The notes: a model not told the origin generated them from the sequence alone. A stretch of 64,000 bases of DNA from Neorhizobium alkalisoli (GCF_007829835.1 NZ_VIWP01000016.1:29268-93267), one strand, 5' to 3'; positions 7,183 to 15,967 are shown, numbered from the stretch's first letter. Numbers and translations are program-made.

Positions 7183-8259
7183 ATGGCTTCAGTTAGTCTG
7201 AAAAAGCTCGACAAGAGCTATGGAGCACTGCGTATCGTCAAGGGCATCGACCTTGAGATCGCGGATGGCGAGTTCGTGGTTCTCGTGGGGCCTTCAGGGT
7301 GTGGCAAGTCAACGACCCTTCGCATGATTGCCGGCCTCGAAAACATCAGCGGCGGCGAAATCCTGATCGGCGACCGCGTCGTCAACAGACTGCCGCCGCG
7401 CGAACGCGACATCGCCATGGTGTTTCAGGACTATGCGCTCTATCCGCACAAGACGGTCCGCGAGAACATGGGCTTCAGCCTGAAGGTGCGCGGCATTGCC
7501 GGGACCGAGGCGAAGAAGCGGATCGACGAGGCAGCAGAGATCCTTGGAATCTCTCATCTGCTCGACCGGCGGCCGGGCCAGCTGTCAGGCGGCCAGCGCC
7601 AGCGTGTCGCCATGGGCCGCGCAATCGTGCGGCGCCCGCAGGTTTTCCTGTTCGACGAACCGCTTTCCAATCTGGATGCGAAGCTGCGTGGGCAGGTCCG
7701 CACCGAGATCAAGCGCCTGCATCAGCAGATCGGCACGACCATCGTCTACGTGACCCACGACCAGGTGGAAGCGATGACGCTTGCGGACCGGATCGTCATT
7801 CTGCGTGGCGGCGAGATCGAACAGGTCGGCACGCCCGACGATGTCTACAACCGTCCGCACAGCGTCTTCGTGGGAGGTTTTGTCGGCTCGCCGGCCATGA
7901 ACTTCGCCGGCGCCTCGATCAGCGGCGAGCGGCTGGTGTTCCGTGACGGCAATTTCCTGCCGGCCGGCGCCCTGAAATCCGGCCACTCTGCCGCGATGGA
8001 AGGCCGCGAAATGATGGTCGGTATCCGGCCGGAGCACTTTGTCCCGGCAACCGCGTCCGACATCCAGATTTCGGTCAAGGTCCAGGTGGTCGAGCCGCTT
8101 GGCTCCGATACGCTGGTACATTTTGCGATGGGCCAGGAAGTGCTCACGGCCCGCATGCCGCCGGATATCCGCTTGCGTCCCGGCGAGGACCTGAAGCTCG
8201 GCGTCGATCCATCCAAGGTACATCTGTTCGACGCGGCATCGCAAAAGGCGGTCGCATGA
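7183..8259 (+). CDS. smoE: SmoE-type ABC transporter ATPase (MalK/UgpC family)
   Basis: A 358-residue sugar-importer ATPase. Walker A is GPSGCGKST near residues 37-45, followed by the Q-loop VFQDYALYP, the signature LSGGQRQR, Walker B VFLFDEPLSNLD and H-loop YVTHDQ. A C-terminal MalK-type OB regulatory domain includes the MVGIRPEHF motif. The start is the ATG at 7183 with GGGAGA upstream; a longer frame from 7138 runs into the promoter leader. It should energise uptake of sulfoquinovosyl glycerol/sulfoquinovose with SmoF, SmoG and SmoH. First gene of the rightward operon. Confidence 0.9.
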   Translation: MASVSLKKLDKSYGALRIVKGIDLEIADGEFVVLVGPSGCGKSTTLRMIAGLENISGGEILIGDRVVNRLPPRERDIAMVFQDYALYPHKTVRENMGFSLKVRGIAGTEAKKRIDEAAEILGISHLLDRRPGQLSGGQRQRVAMGRAIVRRPQVFLFDEPLSNLDAKLRGQVRTEIKRLHQQIGTTIVYVTHDQVEAMTLADRIVILRGGEIEQVGTPDDVYNRPHSVFVGGFVGSPAMNFAGASISGERLVFRDGNFLPAGALKSGHSAAMEGREMMVGIRPEHFVPATASDIQISVKVQVVEPLGSDTLVHFAMGQEVLTARMPPDIRLRPGEDLKLGVDPSKVHLFDAASQKAVA

Positions 8260-8318
8260 ACTCTAGGCGCGGCGGAGGACCAGGCCGCGCAGACTTTATA
8301 ACAACAGGGAGGGTTATT

Positions 8319-9557
8319 ATGAACAGCAAGTCACTCAAGGGCTTGGCGCTATGCGCCAGCATTCTCGGTTTTTCGATCCCGGCTCATGCCGCCGACACGG
8401 AGCTGAAGATCTTCGTCTCGAGCCAGCATCATCCGGAAGTCTGGCGCAAGACTTTCGACCAATACGAGGCCCGCACACCGGGCGTGAAGATCACGATCGA
8501 GCCCGGCGGCAATACGTCGGAAGCGCAGGCGCAATATCTCAACACCGTCATGTCGGCCAAGGATACGACGCTCGACGTCCTGATGCTCGACGTGATCCGG
8601 CCGGCGCAATATGCGGCCGCCGGATGGACGAGCGAGTTCCAGGCCAAGGATATCGAAAAGTTTCTGCCGACCTATACCGAGGCCAATACCGTCGACAAGA
8701 AGGTGGTCGCAGTGCCGGCCTTCGCCGATGCCATGTTCCTCTATTATCGCAAGGACCTGCTCGACAAATACGGTGTCCAGCCACCAAAGACCTGGGATGA
8801 ACTGGCCGCAGCGGCCAAGAAGATCACCGAGGGAGAAGGCCGGCCGGATCTGCAGGGCCTGTCCTTCCAGGGCAAGGCGATCGAAGGCGCCGTCTGCACC
8901 TTCCTTCTGCCCTACTGGAGCCAGGGCAAGACCCTGGTCGAAAACGGCAAGCTGAATTTCGACCACGCAGCAGCCGTCAAATCGCTTTCGCTGTGGAAGA
9001 GCTTCGTCGATAACGGCGTTGCCAAGAAGAACATTTCGGAAGTGGCGACGGATGATACCCGCAAGGAGTTCCAGGCAGGCAACGTCGTATTCGCCATCAA
9101 CTGGTCCTATGGCTGGTCAAGCTTCCAGGGCAAGGATTCCGCAGTTGTCGGCAAGGTTGATGTAGCCCGGCTGCCGGCCGTTGCCGGTGGTGATCAGGCA
9201 ACTTGCCTTGGCGGCTGGGAATTCGGCGTATCGGCTTATTCCAAGCATCAGGAAGAAGCCAAGAAGTTCGTCGGCTATATTTCGAGCCCTGAAGTGTCGA
9301 AATACATGGCGGTCAACGGCGCCCTGCTGCCGACCTATGCCGACCTCTACACCGACGCGGACGTGGTCAAGGCCGCGCCCTGGTTCGCCAATGCGCTTCC
9401 GGTCGTCGAGACGGCAAAGGCCCGCCCCGTCACCCCGCGCTATAACGAGGTGAGCGAGACGATCCGCACCACGGTCAACGCGGTTCTGGCCGGCGTCACC
9501 TCCCCTGAAGAGGGCGCAACCCAGATCGAGGCCCGCCTGAAGCGCATTCTCAGGTAA
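8319..9557 (+). CDS. smoF: SmoF-type sulfoquinovosyl-glycerol binding protein
   Basis: A 412-residue periplasmic solute-binding protein of the carbohydrate (family 1) type. The signal peptide is visible (GLALCASILGFSIPAHA, cut before ADTELK). The pattern LKIFVSSQHHPEVWRKTFDQ...GVKITIEPGG...DVLMLDVIRPAQYAAAGW and KPTWDELAAAAKKI-like segments are typical. In Agrobacterium SmoF binds sulfoquinovosyl glycerol. The start is the ATG at 8319 behind a strong ACAGGGAGGG ribosome site; the upstream in-frame ATG at 8256 overlaps smoE and would destroy the signal peptide. Confidence 0.9.
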   Translation: MNSKSLKGLALCASILGFSIPAHAADTELKIFVSSQHHPEVWRKTFDQYEARTPGVKITIEPGGNTSEAQAQYLNTVMSAKDTTLDVLMLDVIRPAQYAAAGWTSEFQAKDIEKFLPTYTEANTVDKKVVAVPAFADAMFLYYRKDLLDKYGVQPPKTWDELAAAAKKITEGEGRPDLQGLSFQGKAIEGAVCTFLLPYWSQGKTLVENGKLNFDHAAAVKSLSLWKSFVDNGVAKKNISEVATDDTRKEFQAGNVVFAINWSYGWSSFQGKDSAVVGKVDVARLPAVAGGDQATCLGGWEFGVSAYSKHQEEAKKFVGYISSPEVSKYMAVNGALLPTYADLYTDADVVKAAPWFANALPVVETAKARPVTPRYNEVSETIRTTVNAVLAGVTSPEEGATQIEARLKRILR

Positions 9558-9581
9558 GCCGAGCGCCCATCTAGGACCTAA

Positions 9582-9615
9582 TCCCGCGCCCGATCGCTTC
9601 GGCCGTGGCGCGGGA
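9582..9615 (+). terminator. intercistronic stem-loop after smoF
   Basis: TCCCGCGCC (9582-9590) and GGCGCGGGA (9607-9615) form a perfect 9-bp G+C-rich stem with a 16-base loop, 25 bases after the smoF stop. There is no T-run, so it is more likely an mRNA-stabilising or attenuating hairpin than a full terminator. Binding-protein genes in ABC operons often have one, giving more binding protein than permease. Confidence 0.5.
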
Positions 9616-9665
9616 CAGGGCGAGAGCCCTGAGCCATTATACATCCAGGATCCGGAGCACCCATT

Positions 9666-10598
9666 GTGAGCATCATGACCATGCCGATCTCCGAAAGAGA
9701 CGAAACGCATCTGCCGAAATGGACCAAATGGCTCGATCTCAGCGATCGCGCCCTCGCCGTCCTGCTCCTGGCTCCGGCCGCGCTTCTTTTGTCGCTGATC
9801 ATCGTCTATCCCGTAGCACGGCTGATCTATACGAGCTTCTTCAGCCTGTCGCTGACATCAGGCCTGCCGGCGGAGTTCATCGGGCTGGAAAACTTCGCCC
9901 TTATGATCGACGATCCGGTGTTCTGGGAAACGCTCTGGAATACGGTGCTCATCACGATCATCACGGTTCCCGGCGCGCTGATCGTGGGTATGGCGCTGGC
10001 GCTTCTCGCCAATCTTCCTTTTGCCACCCAATGGCCCGTCAGGCTTTCGCTGCTCATTCCGTGGGCGCTGCCATTGTCTTTCGCCGGCCTGATCTTCGCA
10101 TGGTTCTTCCATTCGCAATATGGCGTCGTCAACGATGTGCTCGTTCGACTCGGCTTCGAGGGCATTATCTGGTTCAATTCGCCCAACTGGGCGTTTGCGG
10201 CGATCTGCCTGACGATCATCTGGAAAACGTCGTCCTTCATGGCACTGATGATCCTGGCCGGCCTGCAAACCATCCCGCGCTCGCTCTATGAGGCAGCGGA
10301 TGTCGATGGCGCGGGCCGCATAAGGCAGTTCTTCGAAATCACCCTTCCGCTGCTCAAGCCGTCAATCGTCGTGGCGCTGATTTTCCGGACAATCACCGCC
10401 CTGCAGACCTTCGACATTCCCTTCATGATGACGGCGGGCGGGCCGGGAACATCGACCGCGACGCTTGCCATGTACATTCACCAGAACACGGTGTCCTTCC
10501 TCGATCTGGGTTACGGCTCGGCGCTCGCCGTCGTCATGTTCGCCCTGTCGATGGCCGTCACCGCCGTCTATCTCCGCATCATTCGGGCAAAGGACTAA
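9666..10598 (+). CDS. smoG: SmoG-type ABC transporter permease (MalF/UgpA family)
   Basis: A 310-residue inner-membrane permease with about six transmembrane segments, starting with LAVLLLAPAALLLSLIIVYPVARL near residues 30-52. The EAA loop that docks on the ATPase is present (YEAADVDGAGRIRQFFEITLPLLKP). Start GTG at 9666 or ATG at 9675. Together with the downstream permease it forms the membrane channel for the SmoF ligand. It follows the smoF hairpin and precedes smoH by 3 bases. Confidence 0.88.
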   Translation: MSIMTMPISERDETHLPKWTKWLDLSDRALAVLLLAPAALLLSLIIVYPVARLIYTSFFSLSLTSGLPAEFIGLENFALMIDDPVFWETLWNTVLITIITVPGALIVGMALALLANLPFATQWPVRLSLLIPWALPLSFAGLIFAWFFHSQYGVVNDVLVRLGFEGIIWFNSPNWAFAAICLTIIWKTSSFMALMILAGLQTIPRSLYEAADVDGAGRIRQFFEITLPLLKPSIVVALIFRTITALQTFDIPFMMTAGGPGTSTATLAMYIHQNTVSFLDLGYGSALAVVMFALSMAVTAVYLRIIRAKD

Positions 10599-10601
10599 GC
10601 C

Positions 10602-11456
10602 ATGACAGCCGTCACCAGTCGTAGTCCCGTCTCCTTTCTGAGCGGCAAGCCGCTGCGGCTGATCGCTGCGGCAATCCTGCTCGTCAACGGCATGTTTCCG
10701 GCGCTCTGGATCCTGTTCACGTCGCTGAAGACGGAAAGCGAACTGACCAGAACACCGATTTCCTGGTTTCCGCATGAGCCGACGTTTGCCAATTACATGC
10801 GCGCCTTTTCCGACCAGCCGCTTCACCTGTTCCTGTTCAACAGTTTCATGGTGGCGCTTTTGTCGACGGCGTTGACGCTGTTCGTTTCGGTGCTGGCCGC
10901 CTATGCGCTGGCAAGGCTCGAGCTGCGGTTCCGGGGCCTCATCCTGTCGGTCATCGTCGCCGTCTCCACATTTCCGCTGGTGACATTGCTGGTGCCGCTG
11001 TTCGAGATCATGCGGTCGCTCGGTTTCCTCAACACATGGGTCGCGCTCGTGCTTCCCTACACCGTCCTGTCTCTGCCGATCTGCACATTGATGCTGATCT
11101 CGTTTTTCGAGGCGATCCCGCGCGACCTCGAAAATGCTGCGATGATCGACGGCTGCACCCGTATCGGAGCGCTGTTCAAGGTGGTCGTGCCGCTTTGCGC
11201 GCCGGGCGTCTTCACGGCGGGCATTCTTGCCTTCGTCAACGCATGGGACGAATTCCTGCTCGCGTTGTCGTTCAATTCCAACCCGTCTTTGCGAACGCTT
11301 CCGGTCGGCATCCAGCTTTACCAGGGTGAATTCGCGTTCCCATGGCCTGTCATATCGGCAGCACTTGTGGTCGGGATCGTGCCGGTCGCAATCCTGATCG
11401 TCATCTTCCAGGAACGCGTTGTCTCGGGCCTGACGGCGGGCGGCATAAAAGGGTGA
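10602..11456 (+). CDS. smoH: SmoH-type ABC transporter permease (MalG/UgpE family)
   Basis: A 284-residue permease with six predicted membrane helices. It opens with LRLIAAAILLVNGMFPALWILFTSLK, the MalG-type start, and has the EAA loop ENAAMIDGCTRIGALFKVVVP near residue 185. A periplasmic loop before the second helix contains the TRTPISWFPHEPTFANY segment typical of the second sugar permease. The stop overlaps the smoI GTG start by 4 bases, so transport and glycoside hydrolysis are translationally coupled. Confidence 0.88.
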   Translation: MTAVTSRSPVSFLSGKPLRLIAAAILLVNGMFPALWILFTSLKTESELTRTPISWFPHEPTFANYMRAFSDQPLHLFLFNSFMVALLSTALTLFVSVLAAYALARLELRFRGLILSVIVAVSTFPLVTLLVPLFEIMRSLGFLNTWVALVLPYTVLSLPICTLMLISFFEAIPRDLENAAMIDGCTRIGALFKVVVPLCAPGVFTAGILAFVNAWDEFLLALSFNSNPSLRTLPVGIQLYQGEFAFPWPVISAALVVGIVPVAILIVIFQERVVSGLTAGGIKG

Positions 11457-13450
11457 AATACGTGAATCTCGTTGAAACGAAGCCAGGGTTCGACCTGACG
11501 CTGGACGGCCGTGCCTTGCTCTCTCACAGGCCGGAAGCCCCCTGTATCTTTGCCGGAAAAGGCAAGGAGCGCATGGACATGTATCGCGGCAATTTCGACA
11601 TCGAGGATTATGTGGTCGAGCGTATCCCGCTGACCCATGCCGAGGTCGTCGGCGACCGTATCCTCCTGTCGGATCATCCTGGCCAGGCGCCGCGGCTGGC
11701 GCTGACGGTCGATGGAAACGGCCTCAGGTTCGAGGCCCTGGATGCCTCGATCAACCGACTCTGGCTGCGCATTCCCGCCATCGCGGACGAAACCGTCTGG
11801 GGTGGTGGCGAGCAGATGTCCTATTTCGACATGCGCGGCCGCCGCTTTCCCCTATGGACCTCCGAGCCGGGTGTCGGCCGCGATCCGACAAGCGAAATCA
11901 CCTTCCAGGCGAACAAGGCCCGTGCGGGCGGCGACTATTTCAACACCAATTACCCACAACCGACCTATCTCTCCTCGCAGCGTTATGCGCTGCATGTCGA
12001 GACGACGGCTTATTCGGTATTCGATTTCCGCAATAATGATTTCCATGAAATCGAGATCTGGGCGATTCCGGACCAGATCGAGTTATTTGCCGCCGACAGC
12101 TTTGCCGAAATCGTGACCGCGCTTTCGACGCGCTTCGGTCGCCAGCCGCCGCTGCCCGAATGGATCTATAACGGCGCCATCATCGGCCTGAAGGACGGAG
12201 AAAATTCGTTTTCGCGGCTCGCGGTCTATCGCGAGGCCGGCGTGCGGATTTCGGGCCTCTGGTGCGAGGATTGGGTCGGATTGCGCAATACGTCCTTCGG
12301 TGCCCGGCTGTTCTGGGACTGGCAGGCGAACGAGGCCCGTTATCCTGGCCTGCGGCAGAAGATTGCCGAATTGAACGACGACGGCATCCGCTTCCTGGGC
12401 TATGTGAACCCCTACCTCTGTGTCGATGGCCCCCTGTTCAAGATCGCCGAGGCCGAGGGCTATTTCGCGACCGACGGCGAGGGCCGGACAGCGCTGGTGG
12501 ATTTCGGCGAGTTCGACTGCGGCGTCATCGACTTCACCAACCCGGCCGCATCCGAATGGTTTGCCGAGGAGATCATCGGCAAGCGGATGCTGGATTATGG
12601 CCTGTCCGGATGGATGGCCGACTTCGGTGAATACCTGCCGATCGACGTGCATCTCGCCAACAGCGTCGATGCCAAGCTGATGCACAACCAGTGGCCGACG
12701 CTCTGGGCAGAAGTCAATGCCAAGGCAGTCGCGGGACGCGGCAAGTCGGGCGATGCCCTGTTCTTCATGCGCGCGGGCTTTACCGGGGTCCAGAAGCATT
12801 GCCCGCTTCTTTGGGGCGGAGACCAGTCGGTTGATTTTTCCCGCCACGACGGTCTGGTGACGGTCATCTGCGGCGCGTTGTCGTCGGGCCTTGTCGGCAA
12901 CGCCTATCACCATTCGGATATCGGCGGTTATACGAGCCTGTTCGGCAATGTCCGCACGCCGGAACTCCTGATGCGCTGGGCCGAAATGGCGGCGTTTACG
13001 CCGGTCATGCGCAGCCATGAGGGCAACCGGCCCCGCGACAACCTGCAGATCGATCAGGAAGCCGAGGTCCTTGAGCATTTTGCGCGCATGACCCGGATCT
13101 ACGTGCATCTGGCACCCTATCTGAAAACCCTGTCTGAAGCGGCGGCTTCGACCGGCCTGCCAGTGCAGCGGCCGCTTTTCCTGCAATATCAGGATGACCG
13201 CGCCACATACACGATCCAGGACAGCTACCTTTATGGCGCTGACATGCTCGTGGCACCGGTCTGGCAGGCCGCGCAGACACGGCGCGAGGTCTATCTGCCG
13301 AAGGGCGACAACTGGATCCATGTCTGGACCGGCCGCGCCTATGGCGGCGGCGAGACTGTGGAAATCGACGCCCCACTCGGTCATCCGCCCGTCTTCTACC
13401 GGGCGGAAAGCGCGCATGCCGCGCTGTTTAAGGGCATCAACACGATCTGA
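11453..13450 (+). CDS. smoI: SmoI-type sulfoquinovosidase (GH31)
   Basis: A 665-residue GH31 alpha-glycosidase predicted to cleave sulfoquinovosyl glycerol to sulfoquinovose and glycerol. The catalytic nucleophile is Asp390 in GWMADFGEYLP and the acid/base is Asp457 in GGDQSVDFS. The sulfonate-recognition pair Arg285 and Trp288 is present in FGARLFWDW, with a Tyr in HHSDIGGYT. This Arg-x-x-Trp arrangement separates sulfoquinovosidases from ordinary alpha-glucosidases. No signal peptide is seen, so it acts in the cytosol after import. The start is GTG 11453 (GTGA overlap with smoH); GTG 11462, with GGGTGA upstream, is an alternative. Confidence 0.92.
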   Translation: MKYVNLVETKPGFDLTLDGRALLSHRPEAPCIFAGKGKERMDMYRGNFDIEDYVVERIPLTHAEVVGDRILLSDHPGQAPRLALTVDGNGLRFEALDASINRLWLRIPAIADETVWGGGEQMSYFDMRGRRFPLWTSEPGVGRDPTSEITFQANKARAGGDYFNTNYPQPTYLSSQRYALHVETTAYSVFDFRNNDFHEIEIWAIPDQIELFAADSFAEIVTALSTRFGRQPPLPEWIYNGAIIGLKDGENSFSRLAVYREAGVRISGLWCEDWVGLRNTSFGARLFWDWQANEARYPGLRQKIAELNDDGIRFLGYVNPYLCVDGPLFKIAEAEGYFATDGEGRTALVDFGEFDCGVIDFTNPAASEWFAEEIIGKRMLDYGLSGWMADFGEYLPIDVHLANSVDAKLMHNQWPTLWAEVNAKAVAGRGKSGDALFFMRAGFTGVQKHCPLLWGGDQSVDFSRHDGLVTVICGALSSGLVGNAYHHSDIGGYTSLFGNVRTPELLMRWAEMAAFTPVMRSHEGNRPRDNLQIDQEAEVLEHFARMTRIYVHLAPYLKTLSEAAASTGLPVQRPLFLQYQDDRATYTIQDSYLYGADMLVAPVWQAAQTRREVYLPKGDNWIHVWTGRAYGGGETVEIDAPLGHPPVFYRAESAHAALFKGINTI

Positions 13451-13464
13451 TATTGTGACCGCGG

Positions 13465-13500
13465 TGTAACGGTCCCGCTCGAAGGAGCAGGACCGTTACA
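13465..13500. terminator. bidirectional terminator-like hairpin between smoI and the exporter gene
   Basis: TGTAACGGTCC (13465-13475) pairs perfectly with GGACCGTTACA (13490-13500). The loop contains a further GCTC/GAGC stem, giving a long hairpin. It lies between two convergent genes, 14 bases after the smoI stop and 42 bases from the exporter stop. No long T-run is seen on either side, so termination strength is uncertain. Confidence 0.6.
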
Positions 13501-13542
13501 ATGGGCAGCCGTTCCGATAGGTCGATCCCCGTGCCGAGACAC

Positions 13543-14559
13543 TCAGGTGTGAAGTGCCGAAATCACCACAAAATAGCTGACGACCACCAGCAGGAGCAGC
13601 GAGATCGACGATGCGAGGATGACCCGCCCGCCGGCACTGGCGACGGTGCGAACATTCACCGAAAGCCCGAGCCCGGCCATAGCGACAACGGTCAGTGCGC
13701 TGGATGCCGTGAGCAGGGCCTGGACGGCATCCGGCGGTATAAAACCGCAGGATCTGATGATCACGACGAGTACGAAGCCGATGATGAACCACGGGACGAG
13801 ACTGAAAATGGAAAGCTTCTTGCCCGCCCGCCGCGCCTCTCGTCCACGCAGAATACCCAGCGTGAAGATGACCGGTCCAAGCATCAGGACGCGAAGAAGC
13901 TTGATGATCGTTCCGGTCTGCACCGCGACCAGGCCCGCCGGCGCGGCAGCGGCAAGCACCTGCGGAACGGCATAGACCGTCAGTCCGGCAAGTGCGCCGT
14001 ATTGCGCAGCGCCAAGCCCGGCATAAAAATAGAGGAGCGGAAGAAGAAGGACCGCCGCGATGCCGAGAACGGCCGTGAAGGCGAGCGCCGAAGCAACCTC
14101 GTCGGAATCCGCTTCGATAATGGGGGCGACCGCAACGATCGCCGAATTGCCGCAAATGGAGTTACCGCAGGCAATCAACACTGCAAGCCGGGACGGCAGT
14201 CCGAGCAGGCGGGATATCGCAAAGCTCCCATAGATCGACAGTATCACGATAGCGACCACGGAAATGATCAGGATCGCCCCGGCATTCATGATCGTCGCGA
14301 TACTGATCGATGCCCCAAGCAGAACGATAGCGATTTCGAGCAGGGTCTTGGAGCTGAAACTGATGCCCGGCTTCCACGATGCCCTATCGGAAAAAACGGT
14401 GCGGACAATGATGCCGATGATGATGGCAAAGACCAGAGCTTCCAGAAAACCACTTCCCAGCAGCGTATGCTGGATGCGCTCCACCACATAGGCCGCGCCG
14501 GCGACCAGAAGACAAATGGCGAGACCCGGCATAATCCGGCGGGCTTGGGAAAGAGGCAT
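13543..14559 (-). CDS. YeiH-family putative sulfite/sulfate exporter
   Basis: A 338-residue membrane protein of the UPF0324/YeiH family with about ten hydrophobic segments. Typical stretches are GFLEALVFAIIIGIIVRT, ISFSSKTLLEIAIVLLGASIS and the conserved CGNSICGNSAIVAVAPII near residue 150. Members are annotated as putative sulfate or sulfite exporters, often beside a divergent LysR as here. SmoC releases sulfite, which is toxic, so export by this protein is a sensible partner function for the adjacent smo locus; this is inferred from context. It is convergent with smoI. Confidence 0.82.
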   Translation of the reverse strand: MPLSQARRIMPGLAICLLVAGAAYVVERIQHTLLGSGFLEALVFAIIIGIIVRTVFSDRASWKPGISFSSKTLLEIAIVLLGASISIATIMNAGAILIISVVAIVILSIYGSFAISRLLGLPSRLAVLIACGNSICGNSAIVAVAPIIEADSDEVASALAFTAVLGIAAVLLLPLLYFYAGLGAAQYGALAGLTVYAVPQVLAAAAPAGLVAVQTGTIIKLLRVLMLGPVIFTLGILRGREARRAGKKLSIFSLVPWFIIGFVLVVIIRSCGFIPPDAVQALLTASSALTVVAMAGLGLSVNVRTVASAGGRVILASSISLLLLVVVSYFVVISALHT

Positions 14560-14566
14560 GATGGAC

Positions 14567-14592
14567 CTGTCGTGATCGTGTTTTCACGACAG
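14567..14592 (-). promoter_or_regulatory. inverted repeat in the exporter leader
   Basis: CTGTCGTGA (14567-14575) and TCACGACAG (14584-14592) form a perfect 9-bp inverted repeat with an 8-base centre, 8 bases upstream of the exporter start and within the divergent region shared with the LysR gene. It could be the LysR operator or a hairpin in the exporter mRNA leader that affects its translation. The sequence alone does not decide between these. Confidence 0.45.
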
Positions 14593-14666
14593 ATTTTCCA
14601 ACTAATCAAATCGACTTCCATCGAATATTCTTCTACGTTTCATTCGGAAAAACAGAACAAATTCCC

Positions 14667-15554
14667 ATGACATTCGAACAGCTCGCCATTTTCGTCGCAG
14701 TCGCCGAACGCGAACACCTGACTCGGGCCGCCGCGTCGATCAACCTGACGCCGTCGGCTGTGAGTGCGACGATCCGCAATATCGAACAGCATTACGGCGT
14801 CGAACTGTTCCATCGGATCGGCAGGCGTATCGAGCTGACCGATGCCGGGCGGATATTCCTTGATGAAGCCCGCAAGCTTCTGGCGCGCTCGCGTGCCGTT
14901 GAACTCGTGCTCAGTGAACTCGGCGGCATGCAGCGCGGCTCGCTCAGCGTTTTCGCCAGCCAGACGATCGCAAGCTACTGGCTGCCGCAAAGGTTGATGC
15001 AGTTTCACAGCGCCTATCCCGGCATAGAGCTGACCCTGACCATCGGAAACACGCGCACGGTGGCGGATGCGGTCATCAGTGGCGAGGCCGATCTGGGCTT
15101 TGTCGAGGGAGAGCTTGACGAGCCGGCACTCGCAGCCTCGGTCGTCGCCCATGACGAACTCGTCGTCGTCGTCGGGCCCTCGCATCCCTGGGCGGGAAAA
15201 GCCTTGCTCTCGCCTGAAGACATACGGCATGCCAGATGGGTGATGCGCGAAGTCGGGTCCGGTACGCGCTCCGTATTCGAGGAAACCCTGACGCTTATTG
15301 GCATCGACCCCGCCACGCTCGACGTCGTCCTCGTCCTGCCCTCCAATGAAGCAATTCTGAGCGCCCTTCTCGGGGGCTGTTGCGCAGCGGCAGTATCGAG
15401 ACTGGCAGCAGAACAATATTTTAGCAGCGGCCGGCTATGCGAAGTCGATTTGCAAGGGCCTGCCCGCGAATTTCGCCTGCTCAAGCACAAGGAACGCCAT
15501 GCAAGCAAGGCCGCGATGAAGCTTGTTGAAATTTGCCATGAAGGTAGGCCGTGA
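14667..15554 (+). CDS. LysR-family regulator divergent from the exporter (YeiE-like)
   Basis: A 295-residue LysR-type regulator. The N-terminal winged helix-turn-helix is FEQLAIFVAVAEREHLTRAA...TPSAVSATIRNIEQHYGVELFHR (residues 2-50), followed by a two-lobed effector domain (GSLSVFASQTIASYWLP..., LGFVEGELDEPAL, WVMREVGSGTRSVFEETL). The YeiE/CbbR-like end and its divergent pairing with a YeiH-type exporter are the usual arrangement. It probably controls the exporter in response to a sulfur compound (inference). The ATG at 14667 begins a standard-length protein. Confidence 0.85.
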   Translation: MTFEQLAIFVAVAEREHLTRAAASINLTPSAVSATIRNIEQHYGVELFHRIGRRIELTDAGRIFLDEARKLLARSRAVELVLSELGGMQRGSLSVFASQTIASYWLPQRLMQFHSAYPGIELTLTIGNTRTVADAVISGEADLGFVEGELDEPALAASVVAHDELVVVVGPSHPWAGKALLSPEDIRHARWVMREVGSGTRSVFEETLTLIGIDPATLDVVLVLPSNEAILSALLGGCCAAAVSRLAAEQYFSSGRLCEVDLQGPAREFRLLKHKERHASKAAMKLVEICHEGRP

Positions 15555-15787
15555 CATACACGCCTACGGGCCGCATCTATTCGCTCGCCTGTTCTGATAG
15601 CACGGTAATTTTAAGCCGGTGCTGTTTCTAAAGGTCAGTTATTTCGACAAGGCGAAATGCCGCTTTGCTAAATGCCTGATACGACGAGCTGGGTCGATCA
15701 CCGACGCTTTGTTTTGGCGGGCGATAATCCTGAATAGCTCCTCATGGTCTGCACAGAATCTGCAAATGCCAGCGGCATTCTGTCGGC

Positions 15788-15967
15788 ATGAAAAAGCATC
15801 TCATCCCAGACTGCCTCGCCCTTCCCCGACTGCCTTACCGTCTCCTCAGAGATAGTTGGTGGCTGGAGGAAGATGTTGCTTCCGATTGCAATGCGCCGCC
15901 GCCAATCCGCCTCGTCGATCTGGTGGCTTTCAAGCCACATCGCCAGGAGGTTGCGGCATGCAATTGA
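15788..15967 (+). CDS. possible 59-residue protein upstream of the DUF4173 gene
   Basis: A short frame begins ATGAAAAAGCATCTC and ends TGA at 15965-15967, overlapping the start of the DUF4173 gene by 10 bases. The product is basic at the start, has a WW pair and a proline run (NAPPPIRLVDLV), and has three cysteines. No good ribosome site is seen and no family recognised. The ATG-overlapping end suggests a small coupled gene or leader peptide. The 230 bases between the LysR stop and this frame show nothing recognisable. Confidence 0.3.
   Translation: MKKHLIPDCLALPRLPYRLLRDSWWLEEDVASDCNAPPPIRLVDLVAFKPHRQEVAACN

Noticed and set aside
12083..13417. Long minus-strand frame (444 residues) inside smoI
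   Set aside because: It is a high-G+C shadow of the GH31 gene; no family motif, and smoI carries intact catalytic residues in the other frame.
13501..14670. Plus-strand frame of 389 residues opposite the exporter gene
   Set aside because: Asp/Arg/Gly-rich shadow; the minus strand encodes a clear multi-helix membrane protein.
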